DNA of 64,000 nt from CBDCVD01 sp965224015. Its GTDB lineage: Bacteria; Pseudomonadota; Alphaproteobacteria; Rhizobiales; CBDCVD01. Within the stretch, counting starts at the first letter, position 1. Each line of letters begins with the position of its first letter. Under the pieces are notes generated by a model. That model did not search any database. It saw nothing but the letters and a program-made list of their open reading frames with translations, and was not told the DNA's origin. Positions 40,838-50,237 of the stretch are shown piece by piece. The position numbers were made by a program, and so were the translations under genes. The stretch lies in contig OZ245032.1 in NCBI GenBank assembly GCA_965224015.1, positions 2,728,001-2,792,000 of the forward strand, written 5' to 3'.

Positions 40838-43800
40838 ATGTCGAAAAAGGGTATATTCATGGATCACAGGGCTTTCGCTTTATGGCCATTGTTCAGGCCG
40901 GACCTCCGGCAGGAGAGGATGACCACGGCTTTGGCGATATACCCGCCGCGGCTCTCAGCGCCGCGGCTTTGCCTGTTTGCCCTTCTCGCGTGCCTTGTCG
41001 TGCCATTGTCTTTCAGCTCACCGGCGCTTGCCCAGGTTAACTGCGACGTTTCGATAAATAATGCAGCTGCTGCCACACAAGACTGCGCAAATGGCGTTAA
41101 CAATACGGCTGCGGCTACAAACGTTTTGGAGGTCGATAACTTCCAGGGCTCCATATCGCCTCCCGCCGGCACTATCGGCGTTTCATTGGTGAGCGACGGA
41201 GCGTCAAAAACGGTTAGCGTTGAAATAACCGGTTTTGATCAGAATAACGACCCACTTACAATAACAACCGAAAACGCCATTGGTGTTCAGGTACTCAATA
41301 CCACGGGCGCAGGCACGATTACCTTTAACGGCACCCTGGTGACCACGGGAGCCAACGCCTACGGGTTACTTGTCAACAGCAACGGCAATGCGACAATTAC
41401 AGCGACAGGAACCATCACAACCGAGGGGCAAAATGCTCACGCTATTAACGCGGCGTCGACCACCGGAACCGTTACTGTCACCAACAATGCTGATTTGGAA
41501 GCTAGGGCCGGGAATGGGGGAACCACGGTTTACGCAATTTATGCAAGGGCTGCTTCCGATATCACCATTACCAACACGGGGACAATAACAGCAGAAGGCG
41601 ACAGCGCACGAGGAATTTCTGCGGAATCGACCGCTGGCAATATCACGGTTATCAACAATGGGCCCATCACCTCAGGCAATGAAGGCATTTATGCCAAAGC
41701 CGATAACGGCACGATCATGGTGACTAACGCGAGTACGATCAGATCCGACGGCGACGGTATCCATGCCGAAGCCACGGGGACCATCACGATCAACAACGAA
41801 GCCAACGGCACTATCACCACATCTGATGATGGCTCAAGCGGCATTTTAGCTCTAACGACGGGCGCCGGGAGCACCGTCACGGTGGAAAATCATGCCGCTA
41901 TCACAGGGGGAGGGGATGACAGTTTTGGTATTCAGGCGAGCGCAGATGGCCAGGTGACCATCGAGACCAGTGCGGATGTCACTGCTCCAGGAGAGGATGG
42001 AACAGCCATCCAGGCAACGTCCGCCAACGGCAATGTGGATATTGACGTTACCGGCGCTAATGTCACCGCTTCAGGAGAGGATGGAACCGCCATCCGGGCA
42101 ACGTCCACCAATGGGGATGTGGACATCGATATGGACAATGCCAATGTGACCGCAAATGGGCTCAATGGGGTTGCGATTGAAGCCACCGCGGGAGCGGGAC
42201 AAACCATTGATATTAACAACGGCTCAGGTGCGGTGCGCGGTGGTTCGGGTACGGGGGCCGGCATTATCCTCAATGGGGGCTCGGATAATAATAAAATCAC
42301 CAACGCCGGTACAATAACCGCCACGCGCACCACCAATATCAATGCACCTGCCACCGCCGGCCTGGCGATCCGTGGTAGCGCTAATATCGACACCATTGAA
42401 AATAGCGGAACAGGCATCATCGAAGGCCGCGTCGAGATGGGAGCAGGTGACGATGTCTTTAACAATGATGGAACCTTCCTGGCCGGAAGCACCAGCGATT
42501 TCGGTGCCGGCACTGATACGCTTACCAACAAAGGGATCCTTGGGATTGTCAACTATGAGACCGGTGCCGATCACGCGGTCATCAATAACCTTGAAACGCT
42601 GGACAACACAAGCGGTACCATCAGCCTGCAAAACAGTACGTTCGGCGACACACTCACTTTGTCGGGAGACTACAATGGCGGCGGCAATCTCAATGTCGAT
42701 GCCACATCCCGCGAGGCTGACAAACTTATCCTGCAAGGCACTGTCACCGGCACGACAACCATCAACGTGACCTTCGTACCTGCCCGGCAGGTGCCGCTGG
42801 CAGATGGCATTCCGATTGTCGACGTAACCGCTGGCACAACCGATGATGATGATTTCAAGCTCTCGGTGGATTACCTGCGTGACGGCTTTTACGACTATTA
42901 CCTGCGGCTGAACGACGACATCTGGGCGTTGCGCGGGCAGCTCAATCCATTGGCGGAAGAGTTGCCGATGATCGCCGTCGGTGCCCAGGAGCTCTGGCAC
43001 GCCTCAAACCTGCCCTGGCATGCGTGGTCCGCGGACCCGGATATCCTCAACTGCCACAATCGCGGCTTCCGCTATGGTGATGACGTGCTGCTGTCGCCCC
43101 ACGCTTCAGGCAATCTTGGAGATCGGTCAGGGGGTGGGGGCCGACTCTACAATGATGGTCGCGGGTGCGACGTGCGCTCTGCCCTGTGGCTGAGCGCCCA
43201 TGGGGCGCTTCATGACCTGAACTCCAGTGGCGGGGTGAGCGGTGATCAGGTGATTACTGGTCTGCAGGGCGGCGTGGCGCTGTCGGTGCATGAGGGCCGC
43301 AGCATACCCGGCACGTTGGTTGCCGGTGTTACGGGCGGCTTTATCCATTCGACCCTGGAGATGGATGTCACCAAAACCAAAATAACCTATTCGGGTCACA
43401 ATTTCGGGGCCTATCTGAACTATTACTATGGCCCGTTTTATGCAGGTATTCTGGCCAAGGCCGACTGGATCACCGCGGAATTCGATGAAAACTATGGTAA
43501 GGATGAAAGCGCCGATGTTCTCGCCATGGGCCTCAGCGCGACCGCAGGTGCCTATCTCAAGCCCGCGGGCCGGGATATATTCTTCGAGCCCTCGGTGCGA
43601 TTGTCCGTTGTGCAAACCGATACCGACGGCTTTTCCAACGGGGCGCAGCGGGTTTCTATTGATGATGACTATTCGATTCAGGCTCGCGGCGGTGCGCGTG
43701 TGGGTTACCACGGACTGCTGATTGATGAAATGGATTACAAAATTTATTTCAGCGGCTCTCATACCGTGGAAACCAACGGCGACTCGAAGGTAACCCTCGT

Positions 43801-43963
43801 AGATACGCGCATCAGTGACAGTTTTATCGGAAACTACACGGAAGTCGGCATTGGCGGCCAGGCCAGTTCCCTGGGAATGACCGCCTTCTTTGACGCGGCC
43901 TATCGGTTCGGAGGCCGGGTCAAGGGCTTTAACGGCAAAATCGGAGGCCGCGTCACCTGGTAA
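40838..43963 (+). CDS. Autotransporter (type V secretion) with beta-helical passenger
   Basis: A protein of 1041 residues. The N-terminal extension and signal end near residue 66 (SFSSPALAQ). A long Thr/Asn/Gly/Ile-rich passenger of about 600 residues is built of repeats such as TITNTGTITAEGDSARGI and TVTNNADLEA, as in right-handed beta-helices. Two adjacent copies of a VTASGEDGTAI(R/Q)ATS unit are visible. The C-terminal ~270 residues form the translocating barrel (LWLSAHGALHD...GFIHSTLEM...RFGGRVKGFNGKIGGRVTW), ending in an aromatic residue. It is surface exposed or released; adhesion is only a guess. Later starts at 40859 or 40919 are possible; the latter gives a more usual signal length. 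Confidence 0.88.
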   Translation: MSKKGIFMDHRAFALWPLFRPDLRQERMTTALAIYPPRLSAPRLCLFALLACLVVPLSFSSPALAQVNCDVSINNAAAATQDCANGVNNTAAATNVLEVDNFQGSISPPAGTIGVSLVSDGASKTVSVEITGFDQNNDPLTITTENAIGVQVLNTTGAGTITFNGTLVTTGANAYGLLVNSNGNATITATGTITTEGQNAHAINAASTTGTVTVTNNADLEARAGNGGTTVYAIYARAASDITITNTGTITAEGDSARGISAESTAGNITVINNGPITSGNEGIYAKADNGTIMVTNASTIRSDGDGIHAEATGTITINNEANGTITTSDDGSSGILALTTGAGSTVTVENHAAITGGGDDSFGIQASADGQVTIETSADVTAPGEDGTAIQATSANGNVDIDVTGANVTASGEDGTAIRATSTNGDVDIDMDNANVTANGLNGVAIEATAGAGQTIDINNGSGAVRGGSGTGAGIILNGGSDNNKITNAGTITATRTTNINAPATAGLAIRGSANIDTIENSGTGIIEGRVEMGAGDDVFNNDGTFLAGSTSDFGAGTDTLTNKGILGIVNYETGADHAVINNLETLDNTSGTISLQNSTFGDTLTLSGDYNGGGNLNVDATSREADKLILQGTVTGTTTINVTFVPARQVPLADGIPIVDVTAGTTDDDDFKLSVDYLRDGFYDYYLRLNDDIWALRGQLNPLAEELPMIAVGAQELWHASNLPWHAWSADPDILNCHNRGFRYGDDVLLSPHASGNLGDRSGGGGRLYNDGRGCDVRSALWLSAHGALHDLNSSGGVSGDQVITGLQGGVALSVHEGRSIPGTLVAGVTGGFIHSTLEMDVTKTKITYSGHNFGAYLNYYYGPFYAGILAKADWITAEFDENYGKDESADVLAMGLSATAGAYLKPAGRDIFFEPSVRLSVVQTDTDGFSNGAQRVSIDDDYSIQARGGARVGYHGLLIDEMDYKIYFSGSHTVETNGDSKVTLVDTRISDSFIGNYTEVGIGGQASSLGMTAFFDAAYRFGGRVKGFNGKIGGRVTW

Positions 43964-43985
43964 ACCACCACCGGCCGAAAAAGCA

Positions 43986-44005
43986 TAATACCAGCGGTGT
44001 TGGTC
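43986..44005 (-). repeat. Family A end fragment
   Basis: ATAATACCAGCGGTGTTGG is a single terminus lying between the autotransporter stop and the LacI-family stop codon. Confidence 0.55.
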
Positions 44006-45002
44006 AATCTGGCGCCCGCAAAGTGCCTCGCTCAACGACAGTACAGGGAAAAATGCGGGTCTCCGTCGCACGGTCAGGCTCCTCCACCAGCGCCACAATC
44101 AACTCGATTGAGCTCTTGATAATATCGCGAGTAGGCTGGTGGATGGTGGTCAGATCGTAGGCCGACCACTGGGCCATAGCCATGTCGTTAAAGCCCAAAA
44201 CGCCAATATCTTCGGGGATGCGCAGGCCTGACTGGCGCGCTTCGTCCATGGCCCCCATGCAGATCAGATCATCGCCGCAAAAGACGGCCTCAATAGAAGT
44301 CTCCGCCAGCAGGGCCGCCATGGTATCCCGACCGGCTTGATATCCGTAGGCGGGGGCGTAGCGTACGTCAGCGGCAGGAAATCCCGCGCTCTTAAGATGA
44401 CGCAGGAATCCCGATGCGCGGTCCTGAGTGGAAGTGGCGGTCTCCGGCCCCCCCATAAACGCGACGCGCCGATATTTGTGTCGCAAAAGCGTTGCGGCGG
44501 CCATGTCTCCCGCGGCCTGGTTATCGATACCGACCACATGCACGGGGCCCCCGGCTTCCAGGCGGCCAAAGGCGTGAACCACAGGCAGATGGGCGTCGCG
44601 AAAGGCCTTGGCAAAATAGGGTGGCAGGGTTGAGGTGGCGACGATAACCCCATCGACACTGTATTGACGTAGCATCTGAACCGAATTTTCCGGATCGGTC
44701 TCGTGGGTCAAGTTGACCAGCAAGGGGCGAAGCCCGCGCGCCTGCAACGCCTGGGTATAAAGATCGAACACCTCAAGAAAAATCGGATTTTGAAAATTGT
44801 TGGCAATGAGCCCGATGAGTTTGGTGCGATTGGTCGCCAAGCTGCGGGCAATCAGGCTTGGTCTGTAGCCCAGTTCGCGCGCCGCCTTCTCCACTTTTTC
44901 GCGCGTGGCCTTGGAGATGCTGGCGCCGTCGGTATAGGCGCGAGAGACCGCGGAGCGTGATACCCCGGCCCGTTGCGCGACCTCCTTTAGGGTTATTGCC
45001 AT
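44004..45002 (-). CDS. LacI-family transcriptional regulator
   Basis: A protein of 332 residues. The N-terminal helix-turn-helix is TLKEVAQRAGVSRSAVSRAYTDGASISKATREKVEKAA (residues 3-40) with the hinge GYRPSLIARSL. A periplasmic-binding-protein-like effector domain follows (GLIANNFQNPIFLEV, DGVIVATSTLPP, AVFCGDDLICMGAMDEARQSGLRIPEDIGVLGFND). It is divergent from the sugar ABC transporter genes, and a perfect LacI-type operator (45178-45193) lies between them. It is thus the likely repressor of that transporter, released by the sugar or a derivative. Confidence 0.94.
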   Translation of the reverse strand: MAITLKEVAQRAGVSRSAVSRAYTDGASISKATREKVEKAARELGYRPSLIARSLATNRTKLIGLIANNFQNPIFLEVFDLYTQALQARGLRPLLVNLTHETDPENSVQMLRQYSVDGVIVATSTLPPYFAKAFRDAHLPVVHAFGRLEAGGPVHVVGIDNQAAGDMAAATLLRHKYRRVAFMGGPETATSTQDRASGFLRHLKSAGFPAADVRYAPAYGYQAGRDTMAALLAETSIEAVFCGDDLICMGAMDEARQSGLRIPEDIGVLGFNDMAMAQWSAYDLTTIHQPTRDIIKSSIELIVALVEEPDRATETRIFPCTVVERGTLRAPD

Positions 45003-45038
45003 GGCTAAAGATGGTTTTCTGTGTTGCGGCGACGTGGC

Positions 45039-45122
45039 TTATACCAGCTACCAGCGTTATGGCCTTGATAACACACGCTTTTGACGCTAATGCATGAGCC
45101 CTTGGCAAGGACCCCTGGTATT
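45039..45122 (-). repeat. Family A repeat, copy 12 (internally deleted)
   Basis: About 84 bp. Both ends are present, but the middle third with the GTATATAAAG segment is missing. It sits between the LacI-family gene and its operator. Confidence 0.75.
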
Positions 45123-45177
45123 GTGTTTATATTGACGTGACCGATTTTGGCGTCAGTGTAAAGACAAAAAGAACTTC

Positions 45178-45193
45178 TTGCAACCGGTTGCAA
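45178..45193. promoter_or_regulatory. LacI/GalR-type operator
   Basis: TTGCAACCGGTTGCAA is a perfect 16-bp palindrome with the central CG typical of this regulator family. It lies 88 bp upstream of the transporter's substrate-binding gene and about 175 bp from the regulator's own start, so it could control both. Confidence 0.85.
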
Positions 45194-45280
45194 AATGTGA
45201 TCTTCTAGGCTACTATACCCGCTACCACGTGGATTTGACCGAGAACAACACTCTCTTTACGCGTTAATTTGGGAGGACAA

Positions 45281-46237
45281 ATGATGAAAAAGTACTTGAA
45301 AACCCTCACGATAGCTGCGATCGCAGCCTTGGCTCCATTGGCTGGGAGCGTCAGCTCCGGTATGGCGGAAGGCGAGAAGATCATTCTTGTCAGCCATGCT
45401 CCGGATTCGGACTCTTGGTGGAACACAATAAAGAACGGCCTCGCGCTTGCCGGTCAGCAAGTAGGTGTAGACGTCGAATATCGCAACCCGGCAACAGGCG
45501 ACATTGGCGATATGGCGCGCATTATCGAACAGGCCGCCGCTTCAAACCCGGACGGCATTATCACCACGCTTGCCGATCCGGACGTTCTCAGTGGCCCCAT
45601 CAGCAATGCCGTGGCCAAGGGTATTGCGGTGATCATTATTAATTCCGGTACACCCGAGCAAGCTGCCGAGGTCGGGGCTTTGATGTACATTGGACAACCG
45701 GAATATGACGCAGGTCTTGCCGCGGGTCAGCGTGCAAAGCGTGACGGGGTCAAGTCATTTTTGTGCGTCAACCATGTGGTGTCGAACCCGGTTGTGGGGG
45801 AGCGCTGCCGCGGCTTTGCCGACGGACTTGGTGTTGAGCTCGGCAGCTCAATGATCGACAGCGGCCAGGATCCGGCTGAAATCAAAAACAAGGTCAAAGC
45901 CTATTTGGCGGCAAACCCGAACACCGACGCGGTCCTGACCCTCGGGCCTACATCCGCAGATCCCACCATCGAAGCGTTGAAGGAAAATGGCATGGCCGGC
46001 AGCATTTACTTTGGCACCTTCGATCTGGGAACCGAGATTGTCAAGGGGATTAAGGATGGGACCATCAAATGGGGCATTGATCAGCAACCCTTCCTGCAGG
46101 CCTACCTGCCGGTGATCGTGCTTGCCAACTATAAGCGTTTTGGGGTTCTGCCCGGCAATAACATTAATTCCGGTCCCGGCTTTGTGACCAAGGACGCTTT
46201 GGCTCTGGTTGAAAAATACGCTGGAGAATACCGTTGA
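45281..46237 (+). CDS. Sugar ABC transporter, periplasmic substrate-binding protein
   Basis: A protein of 318 residues of the ribose/inositol-type (Peripla_BP_4) family. The signal peptide spans residues 1-30 (AALAPLAGSVSSGMA). The body reads ILVSHAPDSDSWWNTIKNGL, then DGIITTLADPDVLSGPI and VIIINSGTP, with NPNTDAVLTLGPTSADPT in the second lobe. It captures a sugar or cyclitol. GGGAGGACAA precedes ATGATG. Three elements complete the system: the LacI regulator, the permease and the ATPase. A family-A repeat and 300 bp of unassigned sequence separate it from the permease gene. Confidence 0.92.
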   Translation: MMKKYLKTLTIAAIAALAPLAGSVSSGMAEGEKIILVSHAPDSDSWWNTIKNGLALAGQQVGVDVEYRNPATGDIGDMARIIEQAAASNPDGIITTLADPDVLSGPISNAVAKGIAVIIINSGTPEQAAEVGALMYIGQPEYDAGLAAGQRAKRDGVKSFLCVNHVVSNPVVGERCRGFADGLGVELGSSMIDSGQDPAEIKNKVKAYLAANPNTDAVLTLGPTSADPTIEALKENGMAGSIYFGTFDLGTEIVKGIKDGTIKWGIDQQPFLQAYLPVIVLANYKRFGVLPGNNINSGPGFVTKDALALVEKYAGEYR

Positions 46238-46551
46238 TTGCAGGGATGGCTTGCCCTTGGTGAGCAGGGCGCTTTGGGCGTTTTCGCATTGGGCTGCCTA
46301 CCAGAGTAAGCTATCTGATGCAGAACGCTCCAGGTGTCGAACAGCGGCAATGGCGACGGGTGCATAGCGCACCAGCACGAGGTCTTTATCACTGGCATCG
46401 TTGTCCGGCACCAATTAGCCAATCGCTTCGGCCTGGAATTACGGTACCTGCATGGATTGATTCATGCATTGGTCAGGGCTTGCTGTTGCACAATCGGCCC
46501 TGAGTATCTGGGTAATCTTAAATAAGTGCATGCGGTCCATCGCCTGCTGAT
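46238..46551. other. Unassigned stretch between binding protein and permease genes
   Basis: About 310 bp without a credible gene; short open frames give no recognisable protein. It starts with a small GC stem (GCCCTTGGTGAGCAGGGC, 46252-46269). It may be the remains of a decayed insertion, since it splits an otherwise compact operon. Confidence 0.4.
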
Positions 46552-46657
46552 TAATACCAAGGGCCGTTGACAATGACTCATGGATTAGCGTCAAAAAGGT
46601 GTGTTATCAAGGCAGTACACCAGTCGGCGTGTACATAAAGCCCATACCGCTGGTATA
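46552..46657 (+). repeat. Family A repeat, copy 13
   Basis: Full length, with TTGACA near its left end. It lies inside the transporter operon, 69 bp upstream of the permease start. Confidence 0.88.
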
Positions 46658-46726
46658 AAACGCTTTCCTTCACGCCGCAGGTTGGACCGGCAAGATCCCC
46701 TGGCAAGCCCCATAGAGGAGGAGCTT

Positions 46727-47875
46727 ATGTCTGATGAAAACGTAACAACCCCGGAAACTGAAGCCGCCCAGGCAGCGGTGAAAGATGAGCGCATCAAGGA
46801 GATTTCTCGGCTCCGTAAGGCCATGATCCGGCCTGAATTGGGCTCAATCACCGGCGTCATTCTGGTTTTTGTGTTCTTTTTGCTGGTCGCGCGGGACTCT
46901 GGGATGTTTTCCGCCGAAGGGGTCATGAATTGGGGTACGGTTGCGGCTCAGTTCACCATTATCGCGGTAGGCGCCTGCCTGTTGATGATCGCCGGTGAGT
47001 TTGACCTTTCCGTGGGTTCGATGATCGGGTTTTCCGGCATTGTCATTGCCCTGATGTCGGTCACTTACGGGTTTCCCATGTGGGTCGCCATTATAACCGC
47101 CTTTGTGGTGGCCTTGGCGATCGGTTATCTGAATGGCTATCTGGTGATCAAAACCGGGCTTCCCTCATTTATTGTCACGTTGGCATTTTTGTACATATTG
47201 CGCGGACTGACCATTTTTGTGGCCATCAGCACCACCAATAAGACCATTATTGGCGGCGTGCGTGATGCGGCCCAGGGAGACTGGTTGGCAGGTCTTTTTG
47301 GCGGCAAAGTTCTTCAAGGCCTGTTCGTGTGGCTTGCCGATCAGGGGATTATCGGTACGTTTGTTGCCGGCAACCGCGCCGGACAGCCGGTGGTTGATGG
47401 CATTCCCATGCTTATTGTCTGGGCCATTGTATTGGTTATTTTCGCGCACATCCTGTTAACGCGCACCCAATTCGGAAACTGGATTTTTGCCTCAGGGGGC
47501 AACGCCCAGGCAGCAAGCTATTCAGGTGTACCGGTGCGGCGGGTTAAAATCCTGATGTTCATGTTTACGGCATTTTGCGCGACGGTTTTTGCCACGTGCC
47601 AGGTCATGGAGTTTGGCTCAGCGGCCGCGGACCGGGGGGTTTTGAAGGAATTTGAAGCGATCATATCGGTGGTAATCGGCGGTGCCCTGCTCACAGGGGG
47701 CTATGGATCCGTTATTGGCGCAGCGCTTGGCGCGTTGATCTTTGGCGTTGTGCAACAGGGTTTGTTTTTTGCTGGCGTGGAGAGCTCGTTATTCAGGGTG
47801 TTCTTAGGAGGCATCCTATTATTGGCAGTCATTCTCAACACTTATATTCGCCGCATTATCACAGGGGAGCATTAG
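46727..47875 (+). CDS. Sugar ABC transporter permease (RbsC/FrcC type)
   Basis: A protein of 382 residues. A polar, acidic N-terminus of about 45 residues precedes eight to ten membrane helices. Family features are GACLLMIAGEFDLSVGSMIGFSG, YLNGYLVIKTGLPSFIVTLAFLYILRGLTIF, GVPVRRVKILMFMFTAFCATVFA and the GGALLTGGYGSVIGAALGALIFGVVQQGL loop. It forms the inner-membrane channel with the binding protein and ATPase. ATG at 46727 follows GAGGAG; the frame runs back into the family-A repeat, but those residues are repeat-derived. Confidence 0.93.
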   Translation: MSDENVTTPETEAAQAAVKDERIKEISRLRKAMIRPELGSITGVILVFVFFLLVARDSGMFSAEGVMNWGTVAAQFTIIAVGACLLMIAGEFDLSVGSMIGFSGIVIALMSVTYGFPMWVAIITAFVVALAIGYLNGYLVIKTGLPSFIVTLAFLYILRGLTIFVAISTTNKTIIGGVRDAAQGDWLAGLFGGKVLQGLFVWLADQGIIGTFVAGNRAGQPVVDGIPMLIVWAIVLVIFAHILLTRTQFGNWIFASGGNAQAASYSGVPVRRVKILMFMFTAFCATVFATCQVMEFGSAAADRGVLKEFEAIISVVIGGALLTGGYGSVIGAALGALIFGVVQQGLFFAGVESSLFRVFLGGILLLAVILNTYIRRIITGEH

Positions 47876-47876
47876 G

Positions 47877-48656
47877 ATGAGCGAACCGCTGATTGAATTA
47901 CGCAACATAGAAAAACACTTTGGTTCCGTTATCGCCCTTGCCGGGGTCTCGTTAACGGTCAATGAAGCGGAGTGTCACTGTTTGCTCGGGGACAATGGCG
48001 CGGGCAAATCGACCTTCATCAAGACCATGTCGGGGGTTCATGCTCCCACCAAGGGCTCTATCCATATGGACGGACGGGAAGTGACTTTCGCCAGCGCCCG
48101 TGATGCCATTGAAGCGGGCATCGCCACCGTTTATCAAGATCTGGCGATGATCCCACTGATGTCGGTTACGCGCAATTTCTGGATGGGGCGAGAGCCCAAA
48201 AAACGCATCGGCCCGCTCAAAGTGATGGACTTCGATAAGGCCAATGCGGTCACCATGGAGGAAATGGCGCGCATGGGCATTGCGTTGCGCGAGCCGGACC
48301 AGGCTGTGGGAACCCTGTCAGGGGGCGAGCGGCAAACAGTGGCGATCGCCCGGGCGGTTCACTTTGGCGCCAAGATATTGATCCTCGACGAGCCCACATC
48401 GGCACTTGGGGTGCGTCAGACCTCCAATGTGCTGGCGACTATCGACAAGGTGCGAAAAAAGGGTATCGGGGTCGTGTTCATCTCTCACAATGTGCGCCAT
48501 GCCCTTGCCGTTGGCGATCGGTTTACGGTGCTCAACCGCGGCAAGACCCTGGGCACGGCAGAGCGGGGGGAGATTTCAGCTGAGGAGTTGCAGGAGATGA
48601 TGGCCGGCGGTCAGGAACTGGCTGAATTGGAAGGCTCCCTCGGAGGGACGGTATAA
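47877..48656 (+). CDS. Sugar ABC transporter ATP-binding protein (single domain, FrcA type)
   Basis: A protein of 259 residues, one ABC domain only, unlike the ~500-residue double-domain RbsA/MglA proteins. Walker A is GDNGAGKST, the signature is LSGGERQTVAIARA, Walker B is ILILDEPTSALG, and a switch histidine follows in FISHN. It starts one base after the permease stop. The TAA stop lies in the left end of a family-A-type repeat. FrcA-like single-domain ATPases are known from alphaproteobacterial fructose-type transporters; the sugar here is unknown. Confidence 0.93.
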   Translation: MSEPLIELRNIEKHFGSVIALAGVSLTVNEAECHCLLGDNGAGKSTFIKTMSGVHAPTKGSIHMDGREVTFASARDAIEAGIATVYQDLAMIPLMSVTRNFWMGREPKKRIGPLKVMDFDKANAVTMEEMARMGIALREPDQAVGTLSGGERQTVAIARAVHFGAKILILDEPTSALGVRQTSNVLATIDKVRKKGIGVVFISHNVRHALAVGDRFTVLNRGKTLGTAERGEISAEELQEMMAGGQELAELEGSLGGTV

Positions 48657-48776
48657 GGCCAAGGGCCCTTGACAAGGGCTCATGCGTTAGCGTCAAGGAG
48701 GTGTGTTATCAAGGCCGTACACCAACCGGCGTGTATATCGTGTATATCTTGTCTATAAAGCCAATACCGCTGGTAT
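48651..48776 (+). repeat. Family A repeat, copy 14 (expanded)
   Basis: Longer than the consensus, because the GTGTATAT segment is repeated (GTGTATATCGTGTATATCTTGTCTATAAAG). Its left end provides the stop codon region of the ATPase gene. Confidence 0.82.
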
Positions 48777-48780
48777 TAAT

Positions 48781-48881
48781 CGGGCATCACCAGCCCGCTC
48801 CCTTTTACAGCTTTGGGCCCAACCACCCCAGGGTACCATTTATGGGTGGTTGGGCAAGGGGAGCGGGCTGGTGATGCCCGG
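48781..48881. repeat. Family C hairpin, copy 3
   Basis: The outer arms are CGGGCATCACCAGCCCGCTCC and its complement. The inner arms are GCCCAACCACCC and GGGTGGTTGGGC around GGGTACCATTTA. It could act as a terminator-like structure beyond the ABC genes and before the convergent rlmN, but no clear T-run follows. Confidence 0.75.
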
Positions 48882-48882
48882 T

Positions 48883-48896
48883 TAGAGCGTGTCAGG
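48883..48896. repeat. Family B end
   Basis: TAGAGCGTGTCAGG, directly after the family-C hairpin. No partner end is close by. Confidence 0.5.
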
Positions 48897-48911
48897 GGAA
48901 TCTTTGACGGC

Positions 48912-50165
48912 TTATAAGATTTGGGGCTTGCCAGGACCTGGCTTCGATTGTTTGGCGGGCTTGTGGCGGTGGCGCTGCGACGCCGACTTGAGCTGTCCGC
49001 AGGCGGCAAAAATATCGCGGCCTCGGGGCATGCGGATCGGGCTGGCGTAGCCGGCACGGTTAACCACCTCGGCAAACGCCTCGATGGTTTCCCAATCGGA
49101 GCACACGTGGGCGCTTCCCGGCCAGGGATTAAACGGAATGAGGTTGATCTTGGCGGGAATTCCCGCGAGCAGCCGAACCAGTTCGCGCGCATCGCCAAGG
49201 CTGTCGTTGATCCCCTTGAGCATAACATATTCAAAGGTGATCCGCTTGGCGTTGGAGAGCCCGGGATAGCTTCTACACGCCTCCAGCAGTTGTGCGATGG
49301 GGTATTTCCTGTTCAAGGGCACCAATTCGTTGCGAATGTCATCGTGCACAGCATGCAGGGAAATGGCCAGCATGACGCCCATCTCATGACCGGCCCGTGC
49401 GATCATCGGAACAACGCCAGCCGTGGACAGCGTTACACGTCGGCGCGAGAAATTCATCCCGTCCTGGTCCAAAGCGATGCGCACGGCACGCGCGACATTG
49501 TCAAAATTATAAAGAGGCTCTCCCATCCCCATGAGGACAATATTGGAGATGCGCCGCCCCGTGGCCGGATAGGCATGGTCATGCACAGGGCCAGGGTTGT
49601 GGGTGTCGCGTTGTTGCGAAGAGAGGTCGTCAAGCGCATCGCGGGCCACAAGAATTTGTGCGATAATCTCGTCCGGGGTTAGGTTGCGCACGAGACGCTG
49701 GGTCCCGGTGTGGCAAAATGTGCAGTTCAACGTGCAGCCGACCTGGGACGAAATACACAGGGTGCCGCGATCCTCGCTTGGAATATAAACCGTCTCAATT
49801 TCGACGGGGCGGTCGCTCTTGCCGTTTGCCGGGAAACGCAGCAGCCATTTGCGTGTGCCATCGCGTGAGACCTGCAGGGTAGCGACCTCAGGCCTGGCAA
49901 TGGACGCCGTTGCGGCCAACTGCTCCCGCAAGCCATCCGAGATGTCGGTCATAGAGGAAAAGTTGTCCTTGCCATGAATATAAAGCCAGCGCCATAACTG
50001 ATTGACCCGCATGTTGATCTGGCGCTCAGGAACCGTGTCGAGGGTGCGCAGATAATTGGCAAGCTGGTCGCGATCGAGGCCAATGAGGCAGGGCAAGCCG
50101 GGGTTGTCCGGCTGAGCGGGTTGCGCATCTGGGAGGCGATTGCGGATAAGGGCTGTTGACGTCAT
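48912..50165 (-). CDS. rlmN: Dual-specificity rRNA/tRNA adenine-C2 methyltransferase
   Basis: A protein of 417 residues. A radical SAM enzyme that methylates A2503 of 23S rRNA (and A37 of some tRNAs). The CX3CX2C cluster motif is CTLNCTFCHTG. The N-terminal helical domain reads MRVNQLWRWLYIHG. GMGEPLYNFDNV and RRVTLSTAGVVPMI are typical, with a late Cys in MPRGRDIFAACGQLKS. It is slightly longer than usual because of polar tails at both ends. Confidence 0.96.
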   Translation of the reverse strand: MTSTALIRNRLPDAQPAQPDNPGLPCLIGLDRDQLANYLRTLDTVPERQINMRVNQLWRWLYIHGKDNFSSMTDISDGLREQLAATASIARPEVATLQVSRDGTRKWLLRFPANGKSDRPVEIETVYIPSEDRGTLCISSQVGCTLNCTFCHTGTQRLVRNLTPDEIIAQILVARDALDDLSSQQRDTHNPGPVHDHAYPATGRRISNIVLMGMGEPLYNFDNVARAVRIALDQDGMNFSRRRVTLSTAGVVPMIARAGHEMGVMLAISLHAVHDDIRNELVPLNRKYPIAQLLEACRSYPGLSNAKRITFEYVMLKGINDSLGDARELVRLLAGIPAKINLIPFNPWPGSAHVCSDWETIEAFAEVVNRAGYASPIRMPRGRDIFAACGQLKSASQRHRHKPAKQSKPGPGKPQIL

Positions 50166-50237
50166 AGATTGGGCTCTTCAGGGCGTAGGTCAACAGGTCG
50201 CGGTGTTCAGGCAACACCCGCTCCAGGCGTGCTGCGT

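Noticed and set aside
46318..46503. Short open frames between the binding protein and permease genes as a transposase remnant
   Set aside because: No transposase motif could be recognised in any frame, so they are left as unassigned sequence.
46601..46726. N-terminal extensions beginning MLSRQYTSRRV-type before several genes (permease, DUF2182 and others)
   Set aside because: They are translations of the family-A repeat. Better starts with ribosome sites lie downstream in each case.
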